DNA of 64,000 bases, taken from positions 1-64,000 of the forward strand of contig CAJOHJ010000001.1 in assembly GCA_905234265.1 (NCBI GenBank), read 5' to 3'. Below, in pieces: positions 44,714 through 53,743 of this stretch (positions are counted from its first letter, which is position 1; each line of letters begins with the position of its first letter). Origin of the DNA: an uncultured Prevotella sp. Lineage in GTDB: Bacteria; Bacteroidota; Bacteroidia; Bacteroidales; Bacteroidaceae. Below the pieces are notes generated by a model. That model saw nothing but the letters and a program-made list of their open reading frames with translations, searched no databases and was not told the DNA's origin. The position numbers and the translations under genes were made by a program.

Positions 44714-46291
44714 ATGAAAAAGCTAATAGAACTATACAAGCAGTGGAGTGGCGCAGAGCCGCAGAACGTTATCAAGCTGCCTGGTGCCGGCAGCAACAGA
44801 GAGTATTTCCGCATGGAGGCATCCGAAGGCCACAGCGTGGTGGGATGCATCGGCACGAGCCGCGATGAGAACCATGCCTTTGTATATCTGGCACGCCACT
44901 TCCACCAACGGCAGCTTCCGGTGCCGGAAGTGCTGGCTGTGAGCAGCGACGAGCTGAGATACCTGCAGACCGACCTCGGCAGCGTGTCGCTTTTCGACGC
45001 CATCAGGGGAGGCCGCGAGGCTGGCGGACGCTATACGCTCCGCGAGCAGGCCCTTCTGCGGCAGGCAATACGCCAACTGCCGGAAATACAGCTGCGAGGC
45101 GACCGCGGGCTGGACTATCAGAACTGCTATCCGCAGCCTGCCTTCGATGCAGACTCCGTTCTCTTCGACCTGAACTACTTTAAATACTGTTTCCTGAAGG
45201 CTACCGAGGTTGACTTCCATGAACTGAAGCTTGAGGCAGACTTCCGCCTTCTTGCCAAGGACCTTACGGCAGCCGGCGACGAGCAATGCTTCCTTTACCG
45301 CGACTTCCAGGCACGCAACATCATGGTGCGCGACGGCCAGACGGAGGGTGGCGGCCGCAGCAAGGTGAATGACGGCCGCAAGTGCTATTTCATAGACTTC
45401 CAGGGAGGCCGCAAGGGTCCTTATTACTATGATCTGGCGTCGTTTCTCTGGCAGGCATCGGCAAAATATTCACACAAGCTGCGCCGGGAACTGGTCTATG
45501 AATACTATAATTCGCTGAAGCAATACACAGAAGTGCCATCGCCCCACAAGTTTGTGGAGCGGCTGAGCCTTTTCGTACTCTTCCGCCAGCTGCAAGTGCT
45601 GGGAGCCTACGGCTTCCGCGGATATTTCGAGCGCAAGCAGCACTTCATAGAGTCTATTCCGCCGGCAATGCAGAACATCCGCGAGTTGCTGCAGGAGCGG
45701 CGCTTCCCATATCCCTATCTGATGGATGTGCTTGAGCGGCTTGCCAGCCTGCCGCAGTTTCAGCAGATACAGGCCACGGCATCGCGTGCCGACGGATACA
45801 AGACTACTGACAAAAATCCCTACAAGCCCCACCCGCAGGACGGACCTGCCACGTTCTCAAAGTATGATGCACAAGGGCCGCTGACGGTGCGCGTGTTCAG
45901 CTTTTCCTATCGTAAGGGTATTCCTGCCGACGACAGCGGCAACGGCGGAGGCTACGTCTTCGACTGCCGCTCGACGCACAATCCTGGCCGCTATGAGCCT
46001 TACAAGCAGCTGACAGGACTGGACGAGCCGGTGATACGATTTCTGGAAGACGACGGAGAGATACTCACCTTCCTCGACTCGGTGTATAAGCTGGCCGACG
46101 CGCATGTGAGACGCTACATACAGCGAGGCTTCACGAACTTGATGTTTGCCTTCGGATGCACTGGCGGACAGCACCGCTCGGTGTACAGTGCGCAGCACTT
46201 GGCTGAGCATCTGAACAGCAAGTTCGGCATAGAGGTGCATGTCTGTCACCGTGAGCAGAACATCATGCTCACCCTGCCTGCAAGGCAATAG
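44714..46291 (+). CDS. AmgK-like sugar kinase fused to a RapZ C-terminal domain
   Basis: The product is 525 residues from ATG 44714; a GTG six codons upstream is in frame. Residues about 15-330 are an aminoglycoside-phosphotransferase fold of the AmgK type: LPGAGSNREYFRM near the N-terminus, the catalytic loop FLYRDFQARNIMV and the metal loop YFIDFQGGRKGPYYYDLASF. AmgK phosphorylates MurNAc or GlcNAc at C1. After a linker, about residues 380-525 match the C-terminal domain of RapZ: SFSYRKGIP, DCRSTHNPGRY, GLDEPVIRFLE and FAFGCTGGQHRSVYSAQHLA. In E. coli RapZ this domain binds glucosamine-6-phosphate and RNA and guides RNase E. The P-loop kinase half of RapZ is absent. It follows the M15 peptidase gene directly. 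A combined amino-sugar kinase and sensor is inference. Confidence 0.85.
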   Translation: MKKLIELYKQWSGAEPQNVIKLPGAGSNREYFRMEASEGHSVVGCIGTSRDENHAFVYLARHFHQRQLPVPEVLAVSSDELRYLQTDLGSVSLFDAIRGGREAGGRYTLREQALLRQAIRQLPEIQLRGDRGLDYQNCYPQPAFDADSVLFDLNYFKYCFLKATEVDFHELKLEADFRLLAKDLTAAGDEQCFLYRDFQARNIMVRDGQTEGGGRSKVNDGRKCYFIDFQGGRKGPYYYDLASFLWQASAKYSHKLRRELVYEYYNSLKQYTEVPSPHKFVERLSLFVLFRQLQVLGAYGFRGYFERKQHFIESIPPAMQNIRELLQERRFPYPYLMDVLERLASLPQFQQIQATASRADGYKTTDKNPYKPHPQDGPATFSKYDAQGPLTVRVFSFSYRKGIPADDSGNGGGYVFDCRSTHNPGRYEPYKQLTGLDEPVIRFLEDDGEILTFLDSVYKLADAHVRRYIQRGFTNLMFAFGCTGGQHRSVYSAQHLAEHLNSKFGIEVHVCHREQNIMLTLPARQ

Positions 46292-46333
46292 CCTGGCAAG
46301 GGCAGGGCTGTGCAGGCTGCTGGTTCAGGTGTG

Positions 46334-46501
46334 TCAGCAACCGGCCGCAGCCTCTGCAATGTCGTCGGCACTGAAGCGGATGGTCTGTCCGCTGCCGCCG
46401 ACAGGCTCTTTTCGTGGTTGGTCGACATAGCATGCAACACGCTCGGCCATGTCAAACAGATTGTCGAGAAACTGGTAGACATATTTTTCCATACGGCTCA
46501 T
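46334..46501 (-). CDS. small acidic hypothetical protein, 55 residues
   Basis: The reverse strand encodes MSRMEKYVYQFLDNLFDMAE followed by RVACYVDQPRKEPV and ending FSADDIAEAAAGC. Amphipathic helices at both ends, sensible codon use and a clean stop make it look real. It is convergent with the AmgK-RapZ gene (43 bp between stops). No family is recognised. Confidence 0.5.
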   Translation of the reverse strand: MSRMEKYVYQFLDNLFDMAERVACYVDQPRKEPVGGSGQTIRFSADDIAEAAAGC

Positions 46502-46577
46502 ATTGTTATTGGTTTTTTACTGATGAAGAATAGTGCTTTGTCTGTGTAAACTTCTTTCTTTCTGTTGCAAAGGAAAT

Positions 46578-46620
46578 CCGATGGTGTCCCAAAGCGTGGT
46601 ACACCATCGGATTTTTTTTT
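46578..46620. terminator. strong terminator hairpin
   Basis: CCGATGGTGT and ACACCATCGG form a perfect 10-bp stem with a 13-nt loop, followed on the + strand by ATTTTTTTTT. It may end rightward read-through from the AmgK-RapZ gene and, less well, leftward transcription of other units. Confidence 0.8.
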
Positions 46621-46706
46621 CTCAGGCGGTGAAAAATCTCTGTTTTTAGCAGTTTTTAACCATAAATGACTGCTTCTGAAATACTATGCAGCAAGATGAG
46701 GCTGCC

Positions 46707-48227
46707 TTATGATTTGTAGCACTCGAAAATCTTGTCGACAATATGCTTGTCCATCTTTGGCGACAGCAGGCTTACCAGCCAGACGATGGGGAAGCCGCCA
46801 ACCATTGCGATGGCTCCGCAGTTGATGGGGTTGATGGGGTTGCCCAGCAGCATGTTCACCACTGTTATGCCTACGCCCCAGATGAAGCAGGCCCACACAG
46901 AGGCAGTGGTGACGCCGCGCCAGTAGAGGCCGAGCATGAACGGTGCCAGGAATGCTCCGGCCAGCGCTCCCCACGAGATGCCCATCAGCTGGGCGATGAA
47001 CGTTGGCGGATTGAGGGCGATGAGCAGTGAGATGGCAATGAAGAACATGATGAGTACGCGCATGACAACCACCTTGCGGCGCTCCACCTTCTCGGAGACC
47101 ATGTCGTCGATGGTACCCTCTTCAACCTCGCCGGGCAATGATTTCTTGTCGCGGTAGATGAGGTCGAGCGTCATGGTAGAGCTGGAGGTGAGTACCAGCG
47201 AGGCCAGCGTCGACATCGAGGCCGACAGCACGAGCAGCACCACGAGGGCTATGAGTACGTCGGGCAGTGTGACGAGCATGGCAGGCACGATGCTGTCGAA
47301 GGCTATCTTGCCGTCGACCACCACAGGCTCGTAGAGGCGTCCGAAACCGCCGAGGAAGTAGCAGCCGCCGGCAACGATGAAAGCGAAGACGGTCGAGATA
47401 ATGGTGCCGCGGCGGATGGCGCTCTCGTCGGTGATGCTATAGAACTTGCCGACCATCTGTGGCAGTCCCATGGTGCCTAAGGAAGTCAGCACGACCACGC
47501 CCAGCAGTCCCCATGGGTCGGGTCCGAACCACGATGCGAAGCCGCCGTTTGCGGCAGGGTCGGCATCAGACGGCAGCTGTGCCAGCTTGTCGACGGCAGC
47601 AGCCAGGCCACCCTGCGCATTGAGTACGGCGACGATGATGGCCACGATGCCGAAGAGCATGATGATGCCCTGGATGAAGTCGTTCATGGCAGTGGCCTTG
47701 TAGCCGCCGAGGATGACATAGACAGCCGTCAGGATGGCCATGATTACCACGCAGTACTCGTAGGGAATGCCGAAGCCCATCTCGAAGAGCGTCGAGATGC
47801 CTTTGTAGACGCCGGCGGTGTATGGGATGAGGAACACGAAGGCTATGATGCTGGCTGCAACGCGCAGACCCTGGTCGGCAAAGCGTGAGCCGAAGAAGTC
47901 GGGCATGGTGCGCGACTCGATGTGCTGTGTCATCAGTTTTGTGCGGCGTCCAAGGATTAGCCACGCCAGCAGTGAGCCGATGACGGCGTTGCCAACACCT
48001 ATCCATGTCGATGACAGACCGTACTTCCAGCCGAACTGTCCGGCGTAGCCCACGAAGACCACTGCCGAGAAATAGCTTGTTCCGAAGGCAAAGGCTGTCA
48101 GCCAGGGGCCGACGGCACGTCCGCCCAGCACAAAGCCTTCCACACTGCTGGCCTGCTTACGGGTATAAAGACCCACGCCAATCATCACGACCAGAAAGAT
48201 GACTGTAAGAAATATCTTGATAAACAT
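46707..48227 (-). CDS. sodium:solute symporter (SSS family)
   Basis: The product is 506 residues with about thirteen membrane helices. VGLYTRKQASSVEGFVLGGR and GYKATAMNDFIQGIIMLFGI, together with SASMSTLASLVLTSSSTMTL, are SSS signatures, the last with sodium-site Ser/Thr. It would import a sugar or organic solute with Na+. It is the last gene of a leftward set behind GH51 arabinofuranosidase and a porin, with 19 bp after the porin, so arabinose or an arabino-oligosaccharide is a reasonable guess. Proline-type substrates cannot be excluded. Confidence 0.88.
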   Translation of the reverse strand: MFIKIFLTVIFLVVMIGVGLYTRKQASSVEGFVLGGRAVGPWLTAFAFGTSYFSAVVFVGYAGQFGWKYGLSSTWIGVGNAVIGSLLAWLILGRRTKLMTQHIESRTMPDFFGSRFADQGLRVAASIIAFVFLIPYTAGVYKGISTLFEMGFGIPYEYCVVIMAILTAVYVILGGYKATAMNDFIQGIIMLFGIVAIIVAVLNAQGGLAAAVDKLAQLPSDADPAANGGFASWFGPDPWGLLGVVVLTSLGTMGLPQMVGKFYSITDESAIRRGTIISTVFAFIVAGGCYFLGGFGRLYEPVVVDGKIAFDSIVPAMLVTLPDVLIALVVLLVLSASMSTLASLVLTSSSTMTLDLIYRDKKSLPGEVEEGTIDDMVSEKVERRKVVVMRVLIMFFIAISLLIALNPPTFIAQLMGISWGALAGAFLAPFMLGLYWRGVTTASVWACFIWGVGITVVNMLLGNPINPINCGAIAMVGGFPIVWLVSLLSPKMDKHIVDKIFECYKS

Positions 48228-48246
48228 TGTCCTGTTGTTTGATTAA

Positions 48247-49320
48247 TTAAAAAGCTACCTGAACCTGTCCCTGCAGCCAGTTATAGTCTTTCTGGTACTT
48301 GCTCCATGTGCGCGTATATTGCAGTTGCAGGCGGCATTTCTTGTAGAACCAGTACTGAAGTCCGGCAGTGGCCTGCGTCTGGCGGTATTTCATGTCGGTG
48401 TTGCGGTCGAAGTAGTCGACGGATGCCACAGCGTCGATGCCCTTGTAGAGAGGTATTGCCGTAGTGACATATCCGCCCATGCTGCCAACGTCGCCGTCCT
48501 TGCCGCCGAGCCATTCTGCGCGGATGCTCACCGGACGAGCCTCCTTATACTGGCCGGGAGCATAGTGACCGCTCTTCCATTCGGCACCGATGGTGTAGCG
48601 GTCGCGGCGGTAGTCGTCGCCCTTGCGCAGGGTGGGGTTCCAGTCCACAGTGCTTTCGTTGACTGCATGTCCGCGGCCTTTCTGTCCGCTGGCAACGATG
48701 CGCAGCTCGTCAGTGGGGCGCACTTCAAGCTTGGCAATGATGTCCTTGTCGGTATTGCCGTCCTTGACGTTGATGCCTTGTCCGTTCATGACGGCCAATT
48801 CGTAGTGGATGACGTCGTTGAACAAGTTGCCGTAAATCTCCAGGCCAATGTCGCGGCCATAGTTCAGTCCGTAGAGCGGATCGTAGCAGCCGCTGTAGCA
48901 TGTCACTGCTTGCGAGCATACGTCGACAAGCTCCAGTGTCGTTGGCGACATGGGGTTCTCTAAAGAGAGGGAGTTCTTGAACTGGCCGAGGCGTACGGTC
49001 AGCGCATTGTTGCGCGTCACGCGGTAGTCGGTGTAGAATTCCTGCACAACGCTGTTGAAGTCGTGCATGAAGAGGAACGACCAGCGGTCGGTTATGCGTG
49101 CCTTTGCCCACAGCAGCGTGCGCTTCAGATTGAACGTACTCATGGTCTTGCCGTTCTGGTCGCTGTAGGCATAGCCTGCCTGCGCATATCCGTTCAGGGT
49201 TATGCGCTCACTCAGCTCTTTCATCCAGTCTATGTCGTTCTGCTGTTGGCCGTGTGCTGTTGTCAGGCACATAGCGAGCATCACGCCACAGACGGACGCT
49301 TTCAGTAAAGTCTGTTTCAT
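48247..49320 (-). CDS. outer-membrane porin, OprO/OprP-like
   Basis: The product is 357 residues with a signal peptide (MKQTLLKASVCGVMLAMCLT, ending AHG). Beta-barrel strands alternate throughout (ITLNGYAQAGYAYSD, LTVRLGQFKNSLSLENPMSP), and the last strand ends VQVAF, a BamA-recognised terminal Phe. It resembles phosphate-selective porins by pattern, but the substrate cannot be read. It lies between the GH51 gene (58 bp) and the symporter, so it may carry arabino-oligosaccharides over the outer membrane in place of a SusC/D pair. Confidence 0.78.
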   Translation of the reverse strand: MKQTLLKASVCGVMLAMCLTTAHGQQQNDIDWMKELSERITLNGYAQAGYAYSDQNGKTMSTFNLKRTLLWAKARITDRWSFLFMHDFNSVVQEFYTDYRVTRNNALTVRLGQFKNSLSLENPMSPTTLELVDVCSQAVTCYSGCYDPLYGLNYGRDIGLEIYGNLFNDVIHYELAVMNGQGINVKDGNTDKDIIAKLEVRPTDELRIVASGQKGRGHAVNESTVDWNPTLRKGDDYRRDRYTIGAEWKSGHYAPGQYKEARPVSIRAEWLGGKDGDVGSMGGYVTTAIPLYKGIDAVASVDYFDRNTDMKYRQTQATAGLQYWFYKKCRLQLQYTRTWSKYQKDYNWLQGQVQVAF

Positions 49321-49378
49321 GGTGTTTGTTTGTGTGTTGGATGTTTATTTGGTTGTGTTTGCTATTATGCTGTTGTTG

Positions 49379-51862
49379 CTATAGCTCTATAATATATAAT
49401 GTGTATGCAGGAAGCTTGACCTGGCTGCCGCCGTCGAGAATGGCTTCCTTGACGGCAGTTCTCTGCTCCTCAGGCTTGCCGCTGAAACCACGGGCCTTGG
49501 CACCGGCAGGGATTTCCATGCCGCTGATGTTGACAGTCAGCTCCGTTGGCAGCGCATTGACGAGTTTCAGATACTTGCGTCCCGTAGTGCTGTCCTTGAC
49601 GATGCTGGCTGCCATGCGGTGGCTGACGGCTGCGTTGTCGCTGGTCAGAGTCGATGCAATGTATCTGTCGCCGCTGCTCAGCGAGAACAGCCGCTGCACG
49701 TCGTAGGCAGGAGTGGTGCGGATGTTGGTGTTTGTGAAGTAGATCATGTCGGGATTCCAGTTGGAATGCCCGTCTTTGCAAAGCATGGGAGCGTAGCTGG
49801 TCATGGCAACGACGTCGCCGTTACGCTCGATGTTGCAAAGATACATGGCTTCGGCAAGAGCAGTCTCCACATTGGGGCGGCGCGCCTTGGTAGAAGCCGC
49901 CCATTCGCCGAGATAGACTTTTGCGGCAGACCGGTCGTAGCGGTCGTAATAGTCCTGATGGTGCATGAACCATCCCGTCGACTCATAGTAGTGTTCGTCT
50001 ACGAGATCCTGCAGTTCGGGCTTGCGGAGTGTGAAGTCCCAGCCCTCAAGATAGTCGGCAGACGGCGTATGGAATGGCCCGACGGTGCCGCAGATGCTGA
50101 TGTTGGGATATTTCTGCCTGATGGCCTTGCATATCATTTCGTAGCGCTCTTCAAAGACGGTGCTGATGATGTCTTCGTTGCCGATGCCGATGTATTTAAG
50201 GTTGAAAGGCTGCGGATGTCCGGCGTCGGCGCGCATTCTGGCCCATTGGGAGGTGGCAGGGTCGCCGTTGGCCCATTCAATGAGGTCCAGCAGTTCCTGA
50301 ATGTAAGCCTGCATGTCTTCCATTGGTATGCCGCCCTGCTGTCCGCCGATGCCTTTCTGGTTGATGGCAGAGTTCTGGCAGGGAACGCCGGCAGCAAGTA
50401 CGGGAAGCGGCTCCGCGCCAATGTCTTCGCAGAACAGGAAGTACTCAAAGAAGCCCAGGCCGCGCGTTTGATGGTAGTGCCAGATGTTCATGTCGGGCGT
50501 ACGTTCCCAAAGCGGTCCTATGGAGTGCTGCCAGTGGTAGATGTTGTCAAGACCCTGTCCGTGGCTCATGCATCCGCCGGGGAAGCGGACAAATCTTGGC
50601 TTCAGGTCGGCAATAACCTGTGCCAGGTCGCGGCGAAGTCCGTTCTTGCGGTTCTTGAATGTCTCTCTGGGGAACAGCGATACCATGTCTACGGCCGCCT
50701 CATGCTCACCCTCGGGCATCAGCAGCAGGCGGCATTTTGCGTCGGTGGCAGTGGCTGTCATCGTTGCCTGATACTGCTTCCAGTTGTCGCCTTTGGCTTT
50801 AATCTTTATGCTCTTGCTGGCAGCGGTGCCGTCGGCCTTCAGCAGCACGGCGCTTATTGTCTTGCTGCCGCGTACAAAGATGCTGAAGTCATACTTCTTG
50901 CCTTTCTCAACAGCAATGCCGTCCCATCCCTCGTTCCACAAAGAGTCGTTCTTTACGATGGCGTAGTGAGGGTTCTTGCTGCTCAGCGGATTGTCGGTGC
51001 CGATGGCTATCTCTGCAGGCGAGTGCCATGCGGTGGATGCATGCCATCCGCGGCGGTCGCGTGGAGTGTATTCAAAGTCGCGGTTTTGTACCAGCTCTGC
51101 ATACAGTCCGCCGTCGGCAGCATAGCTGATGTCTTCGAAGAATATGCCTATCAGCTTGTCGCTGATGGCTTTTTCAGAATTGCTGACGCTCAGCGTTGCC
51201 GTCACAGGCTGCAGGCCTTTCAGGCGTGTGCCGTCGTCGTGCATGCGCTCGCCGCTCAGCCGTGCGTCTCTGGCCTGCTGCTCAAAGAAGCTGTTGATGT
51301 GTGCCAGCTCTTGGCTGCTGATGGTAAAGATGTTGCCTTCGAAAGCCTTGCCGTCGACGCTCGCCGTGTCGCGAAGCCATGTCCAGTCCGACTTGTTGCA
51401 TGGCTCGTCGGCCGAGAAGTGTCTGAAGTCGTTGCTTGCAGTCACCTGCCGCTTCAGTCCGTCATTGGTGCGGAAGAGAATGGTGAACGTTCCGTCGTCT
51501 TCCTGTCTTACCAGCGGCCGTGTGCATGGCGTGACCGACATTATCGGATAGTCTTGCGGCCGCCAGTTGACGAGGTCGCGGCTGTATGCTGCTGCAATCA
51601 CCGGCGAGTGAGTGTTTACCGCGAACACCAGTCTCCACGTGCCGTCTGCTGCGCGACACACCGACGGGTCGTGCATTCGCTTCTCTGCTCCCCATGCTCC
51701 GTAGTCGCTTCCGCACAGTTGGCCGATATGCTGCCAGCGTCCGTCTTGCAGGGCAGCAATGTGCAGTCCTTCCTTCTCGTTTGGTGAGTATATGAAAATC
51801 TGTTGTGCCGTTGCAGCCATTTGTGACAAGATTGCAATGGCCGTCAGCATTATTTTTTTCAT
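49379..51862 (-). CDS. alpha-L-arabinofuranosidase: GH43-like N-terminal domain plus GH51
   Basis: The product is 827 residues. I start at ATG 51862 (MKKIMLTAIAILSQMAATAQ), a good signal peptide; an ATG 12 codons upstream gives a poorer one. Residues about 20-200 look like a five-bladed propeller of the GH43 kind (RMHDPSVCRAADGTWRLVFA, CTRPLVRQEDDGTFTILFR), perhaps only partly complete. From about 230 the chain is GH51: IGIFFEDISYAADGGLYAEL, RFPGGCMSHG, the acid/base Glu in GIGNEDI and the nucleophile Glu in VYLGEWAAS. It would release arabinose from arabinan or arabinoxylan in the periplasm or outside. It precedes a porin and a sodium symporter. Confidence 0.87.
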   Translation of the reverse strand: MKKIMLTAIAILSQMAATAQQIFIYSPNEKEGLHIAALQDGRWQHIGQLCGSDYGAWGAEKRMHDPSVCRAADGTWRLVFAVNTHSPVIAAAYSRDLVNWRPQDYPIMSVTPCTRPLVRQEDDGTFTILFRTNDGLKRQVTASNDFRHFSADEPCNKSDWTWLRDTASVDGKAFEGNIFTISSQELAHINSFFEQQARDARLSGERMHDDGTRLKGLQPVTATLSVSNSEKAISDKLIGIFFEDISYAADGGLYAELVQNRDFEYTPRDRRGWHASTAWHSPAEIAIGTDNPLSSKNPHYAIVKNDSLWNEGWDGIAVEKGKKYDFSIFVRGSKTISAVLLKADGTAASKSIKIKAKGDNWKQYQATMTATATDAKCRLLLMPEGEHEAAVDMVSLFPRETFKNRKNGLRRDLAQVIADLKPRFVRFPGGCMSHGQGLDNIYHWQHSIGPLWERTPDMNIWHYHQTRGLGFFEYFLFCEDIGAEPLPVLAAGVPCQNSAINQKGIGGQQGGIPMEDMQAYIQELLDLIEWANGDPATSQWARMRADAGHPQPFNLKYIGIGNEDIISTVFEERYEMICKAIRQKYPNISICGTVGPFHTPSADYLEGWDFTLRKPELQDLVDEHYYESTGWFMHHQDYYDRYDRSAAKVYLGEWAASTKARRPNVETALAEAMYLCNIERNGDVVAMTSYAPMLCKDGHSNWNPDMIYFTNTNIRTTPAYDVQRLFSLSSGDRYIASTLTSDNAAVSHRMAASIVKDSTTGRKYLKLVNALPTELTVNISGMEIPAGAKARGFSGKPEEQRTAVKEAILDGGSQVKLPAYTLYIIEL

Positions 51863-51894
51863 TTGCAAAGTTTTCGTTAGTGATGGTAATGGTT

Positions 51895-52992
51895 TCATGA
51901 TGCAGGTTTTTGTTGTTTAACCTTTCTTACTATGTATTTCTGGTAGTATGTCAGCAGCAGGGTAGTCAGCGGCAGGGCGATAATCATGCCCATGATGCCG
52001 AGCAGTGAGCCCCATATCGACAGCGACAGCAGTATGATTGCCGAGTTCAGTCCGGTGACGTGTCCCATGATGCGTGGTGTGAGAATGGTGTCCTGTATTA
52101 TCTGCACGACGGCGAACACCAGTAGTGCCAGTCCCAGTATCATCCAGAAGCTCTGCCCAGTGTCGGCAGCCTTCACCACAGCCAGCAGAACAGTCGGTAT
52201 GAAGCCTATCAGCTGCATGTAAGGCACCATGTTCAGCAGTCCGATGAACATTCCCAGTCCGATAGCCATCGGGAAGTCTATTATCAGAAATCCGATGCTG
52301 AACAGAATGCCCACGCAGAGTGCCACCATTCCCTGTCCGCGGAAGTACATGTTCATGCCCTGTTCAATGTCGGCCACCAGCTGTACGGCAAATCCGCGAA
52401 AGCGTTCAGGCAGCAGTCCCACCCATCCGCTGGATATTTCCTCATAGTCCAATAATATAAATAAGGTGTACAGCAGCACCATCGTCAGTGTCAGTACGCT
52501 CGACAGCAGGCTTACACTCTGCATGATCATGTCCCATATTTTCGGCACTGCCTGCTTCATGCTTTCTATGAATCCTTCCTGCGTGACGATGGCCTTCACC
52601 TCGTCGGCGGTAAGATGCTCATGGATGTAGTCAGCCATCAGCCTTGGAATGTTGCTCATGGTAGCGTCGTTGCTCACATAGCTTATCAGCAGGTCTTTTA
52701 CGCGCAGGCTTTCTTCCACCATTGGCGGAATCATCACCATGAACAGCAGTGCCAGAACCGCTCCTACGACAGCCATCGCGCTCAGTATTCCCAGAATTCT
52801 GAACCGCAAGTGCAGCTTGTACTGGAAGAACTTTACCAGTGGGAACAGCAGGTATGCAACGAGCCATGCGAGGAAGAACGGCAGCAGCACCGTGCTTAGT
52901 CTGTTCAGCAGTGCCACCAGCCCCACGACGATGACGATGGCAACGATGCCTCGCACAAAAGAGTCGAAAGTTATCTCTTTTTTCAGTTCCAT
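51895..52992 (-). CDS. AI-2E family transporter (PerM-like)
   Basis: The product is 365 residues with about eight membrane helices. Family features are LLPFFLAWLVAYLLFPLVKF, IPPMVEESLRVKDLL, the long loop after it, and GLLNMVPYMQLIGFIPTVLL with the P-Y motif. Members were named for autoinducer-2 export but several are Na+/H+ antiporters or have unknown function, so no substrate is claimed. The gene starts at ATG 52992, five bases from a TAATTTCG box, hence probably leaderless. It lies upstream of GH51 by 32 bp and may share its transcript. Confidence 0.9.
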   Translation of the reverse strand: MELKKEITFDSFVRGIVAIVIVVGLVALLNRLSTVLLPFFLAWLVAYLLFPLVKFFQYKLHLRFRILGILSAMAVVGAVLALLFMVMIPPMVEESLRVKDLLISYVSNDATMSNIPRLMADYIHEHLTADEVKAIVTQEGFIESMKQAVPKIWDMIMQSVSLLSSVLTLTMVLLYTLFILLDYEEISSGWVGLLPERFRGFAVQLVADIEQGMNMYFRGQGMVALCVGILFSIGFLIIDFPMAIGLGMFIGLLNMVPYMQLIGFIPTVLLAVVKAADTGQSFWMILGLALLVFAVVQIIQDTILTPRIMGHVTGLNSAIILLSLSIWGSLLGIMGMIIALPLTTLLLTYYQKYIVRKVKQQKPAS

Positions 52993-52996
52993 GCTG

Positions 52997-53004
52997 CGAA
53001 ATTA
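52997..53004 (-). promoter_or_regulatory. leaderless promoter box of the AI-2E transporter gene
   Basis: The reverse strand reads TAATTTCG, ending four bases before the ATG at 52992. The same spacing and sequence recur on the other strand before trmO. Confidence 0.5.
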
Positions 53005-53047
53005 CAAATTAATTTCTTAATAATGCTTATAAAATCGATTTTTTTTG

Positions 53048-53055
53048 TAATTTCG
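53048..53055 (+). promoter_or_regulatory. leaderless promoter box of trmO
   Basis: TAATTTCG ends four bases before ATG 53060. With transcription expected to start a few bases after the box, the first codon would be at or near the 5' end. Confidence 0.5.
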
Positions 53056-53059
53056 CCCC

Positions 53060-53743
53060 ATGGAAATAGAGCCGATAGCAATCTTCCGCTCTCCTTTTGC
53101 CTCCAAATTCGGAGTCCCCAGGCAGAGTGGCATTGTAGAGTCGCTGACGGGCCGCATAGAAATCGTCAGCCGTTTTCACAGCCCTGAGGCTTTGCGTGGC
53201 CTGTCAGGCTTCGACTATCTCTGGATAATCTGGGGATTTTCTGAGAACGTTGATGCTCCCAAGCATCCCACCGTCCGTCCTCCGCTGTTAGGCGGCAACG
53301 AGCGTGTCGGTGTGTGGGCCACGCGTTCGCCTTTCCGTCCCAACAATCTTGGTCTTTCTTCCGTCCGTATAGCTGCCGTCAACGAGCGCGAGGGCTATAT
53401 TGACGTCCTTGGTGCCGACTTGAAGGACGGTACTCCCGTGTTTGACATCAAGCCCTACCTGCCTTACGTCGACAGCCATCCGGATGCCCGTGGCGGATTT
53501 ACCGACGACCGCCAGTGGCAGCGGCTTCGCGTAGTTATGGGCGACGACGTGCGCCGCCATTTGTCGGCAGCCGATGCCCAGATGCTCAGCGAGACTCTTT
53601 CGCTCGACCCTCGTCCCCACTATCATGATGCCGACGGCCGCGAGTATGTCATGCCGTTCCTCCACTGGGAGATTGTCTTCAGCGTCACAGGCCGTGAGCT
53701 TACCGTCTTGCGTCTGCGCCCTCTTTCTGCCAGTCGATGCTGA
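53060..53743 (+). CDS. trmO: tRNA (N6-threonylcarbamoyladenosine37-N6)-methyltransferase TrmO
   Basis: The product is 227 residues. The beta-barrel TrmO/TsaA signatures are present: PIAIFRSPFASKFGVPRQ, FDYLWIIWGFSEN, RPPLLGGNERVGVWATRSPF RPNNLGLS in two parts, and the DIKPYLPYVDS motif. It methylates t6A37 in tRNAs that read ACY codons, using SAM. It is divergent from the AI-2E transporter. Its 3' end overlaps the convergent DUF4230 gene by 44 bp. Confidence 0.93.
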   Translation: MEIEPIAIFRSPFASKFGVPRQSGIVESLTGRIEIVSRFHSPEALRGLSGFDYLWIIWGFSENVDAPKHPTVRPPLLGGNERVGVWATRSPFRPNNLGLSSVRIAAVNEREGYIDVLGADLKDGTPVFDIKPYLPYVDSHPDARGGFTDDRQWQRLRVVMGDDVRRHLSAADAQMLSETLSLDPRPHYHDADGREYVMPFLHWEIVFSVTGRELTVLRLRPLSASRC

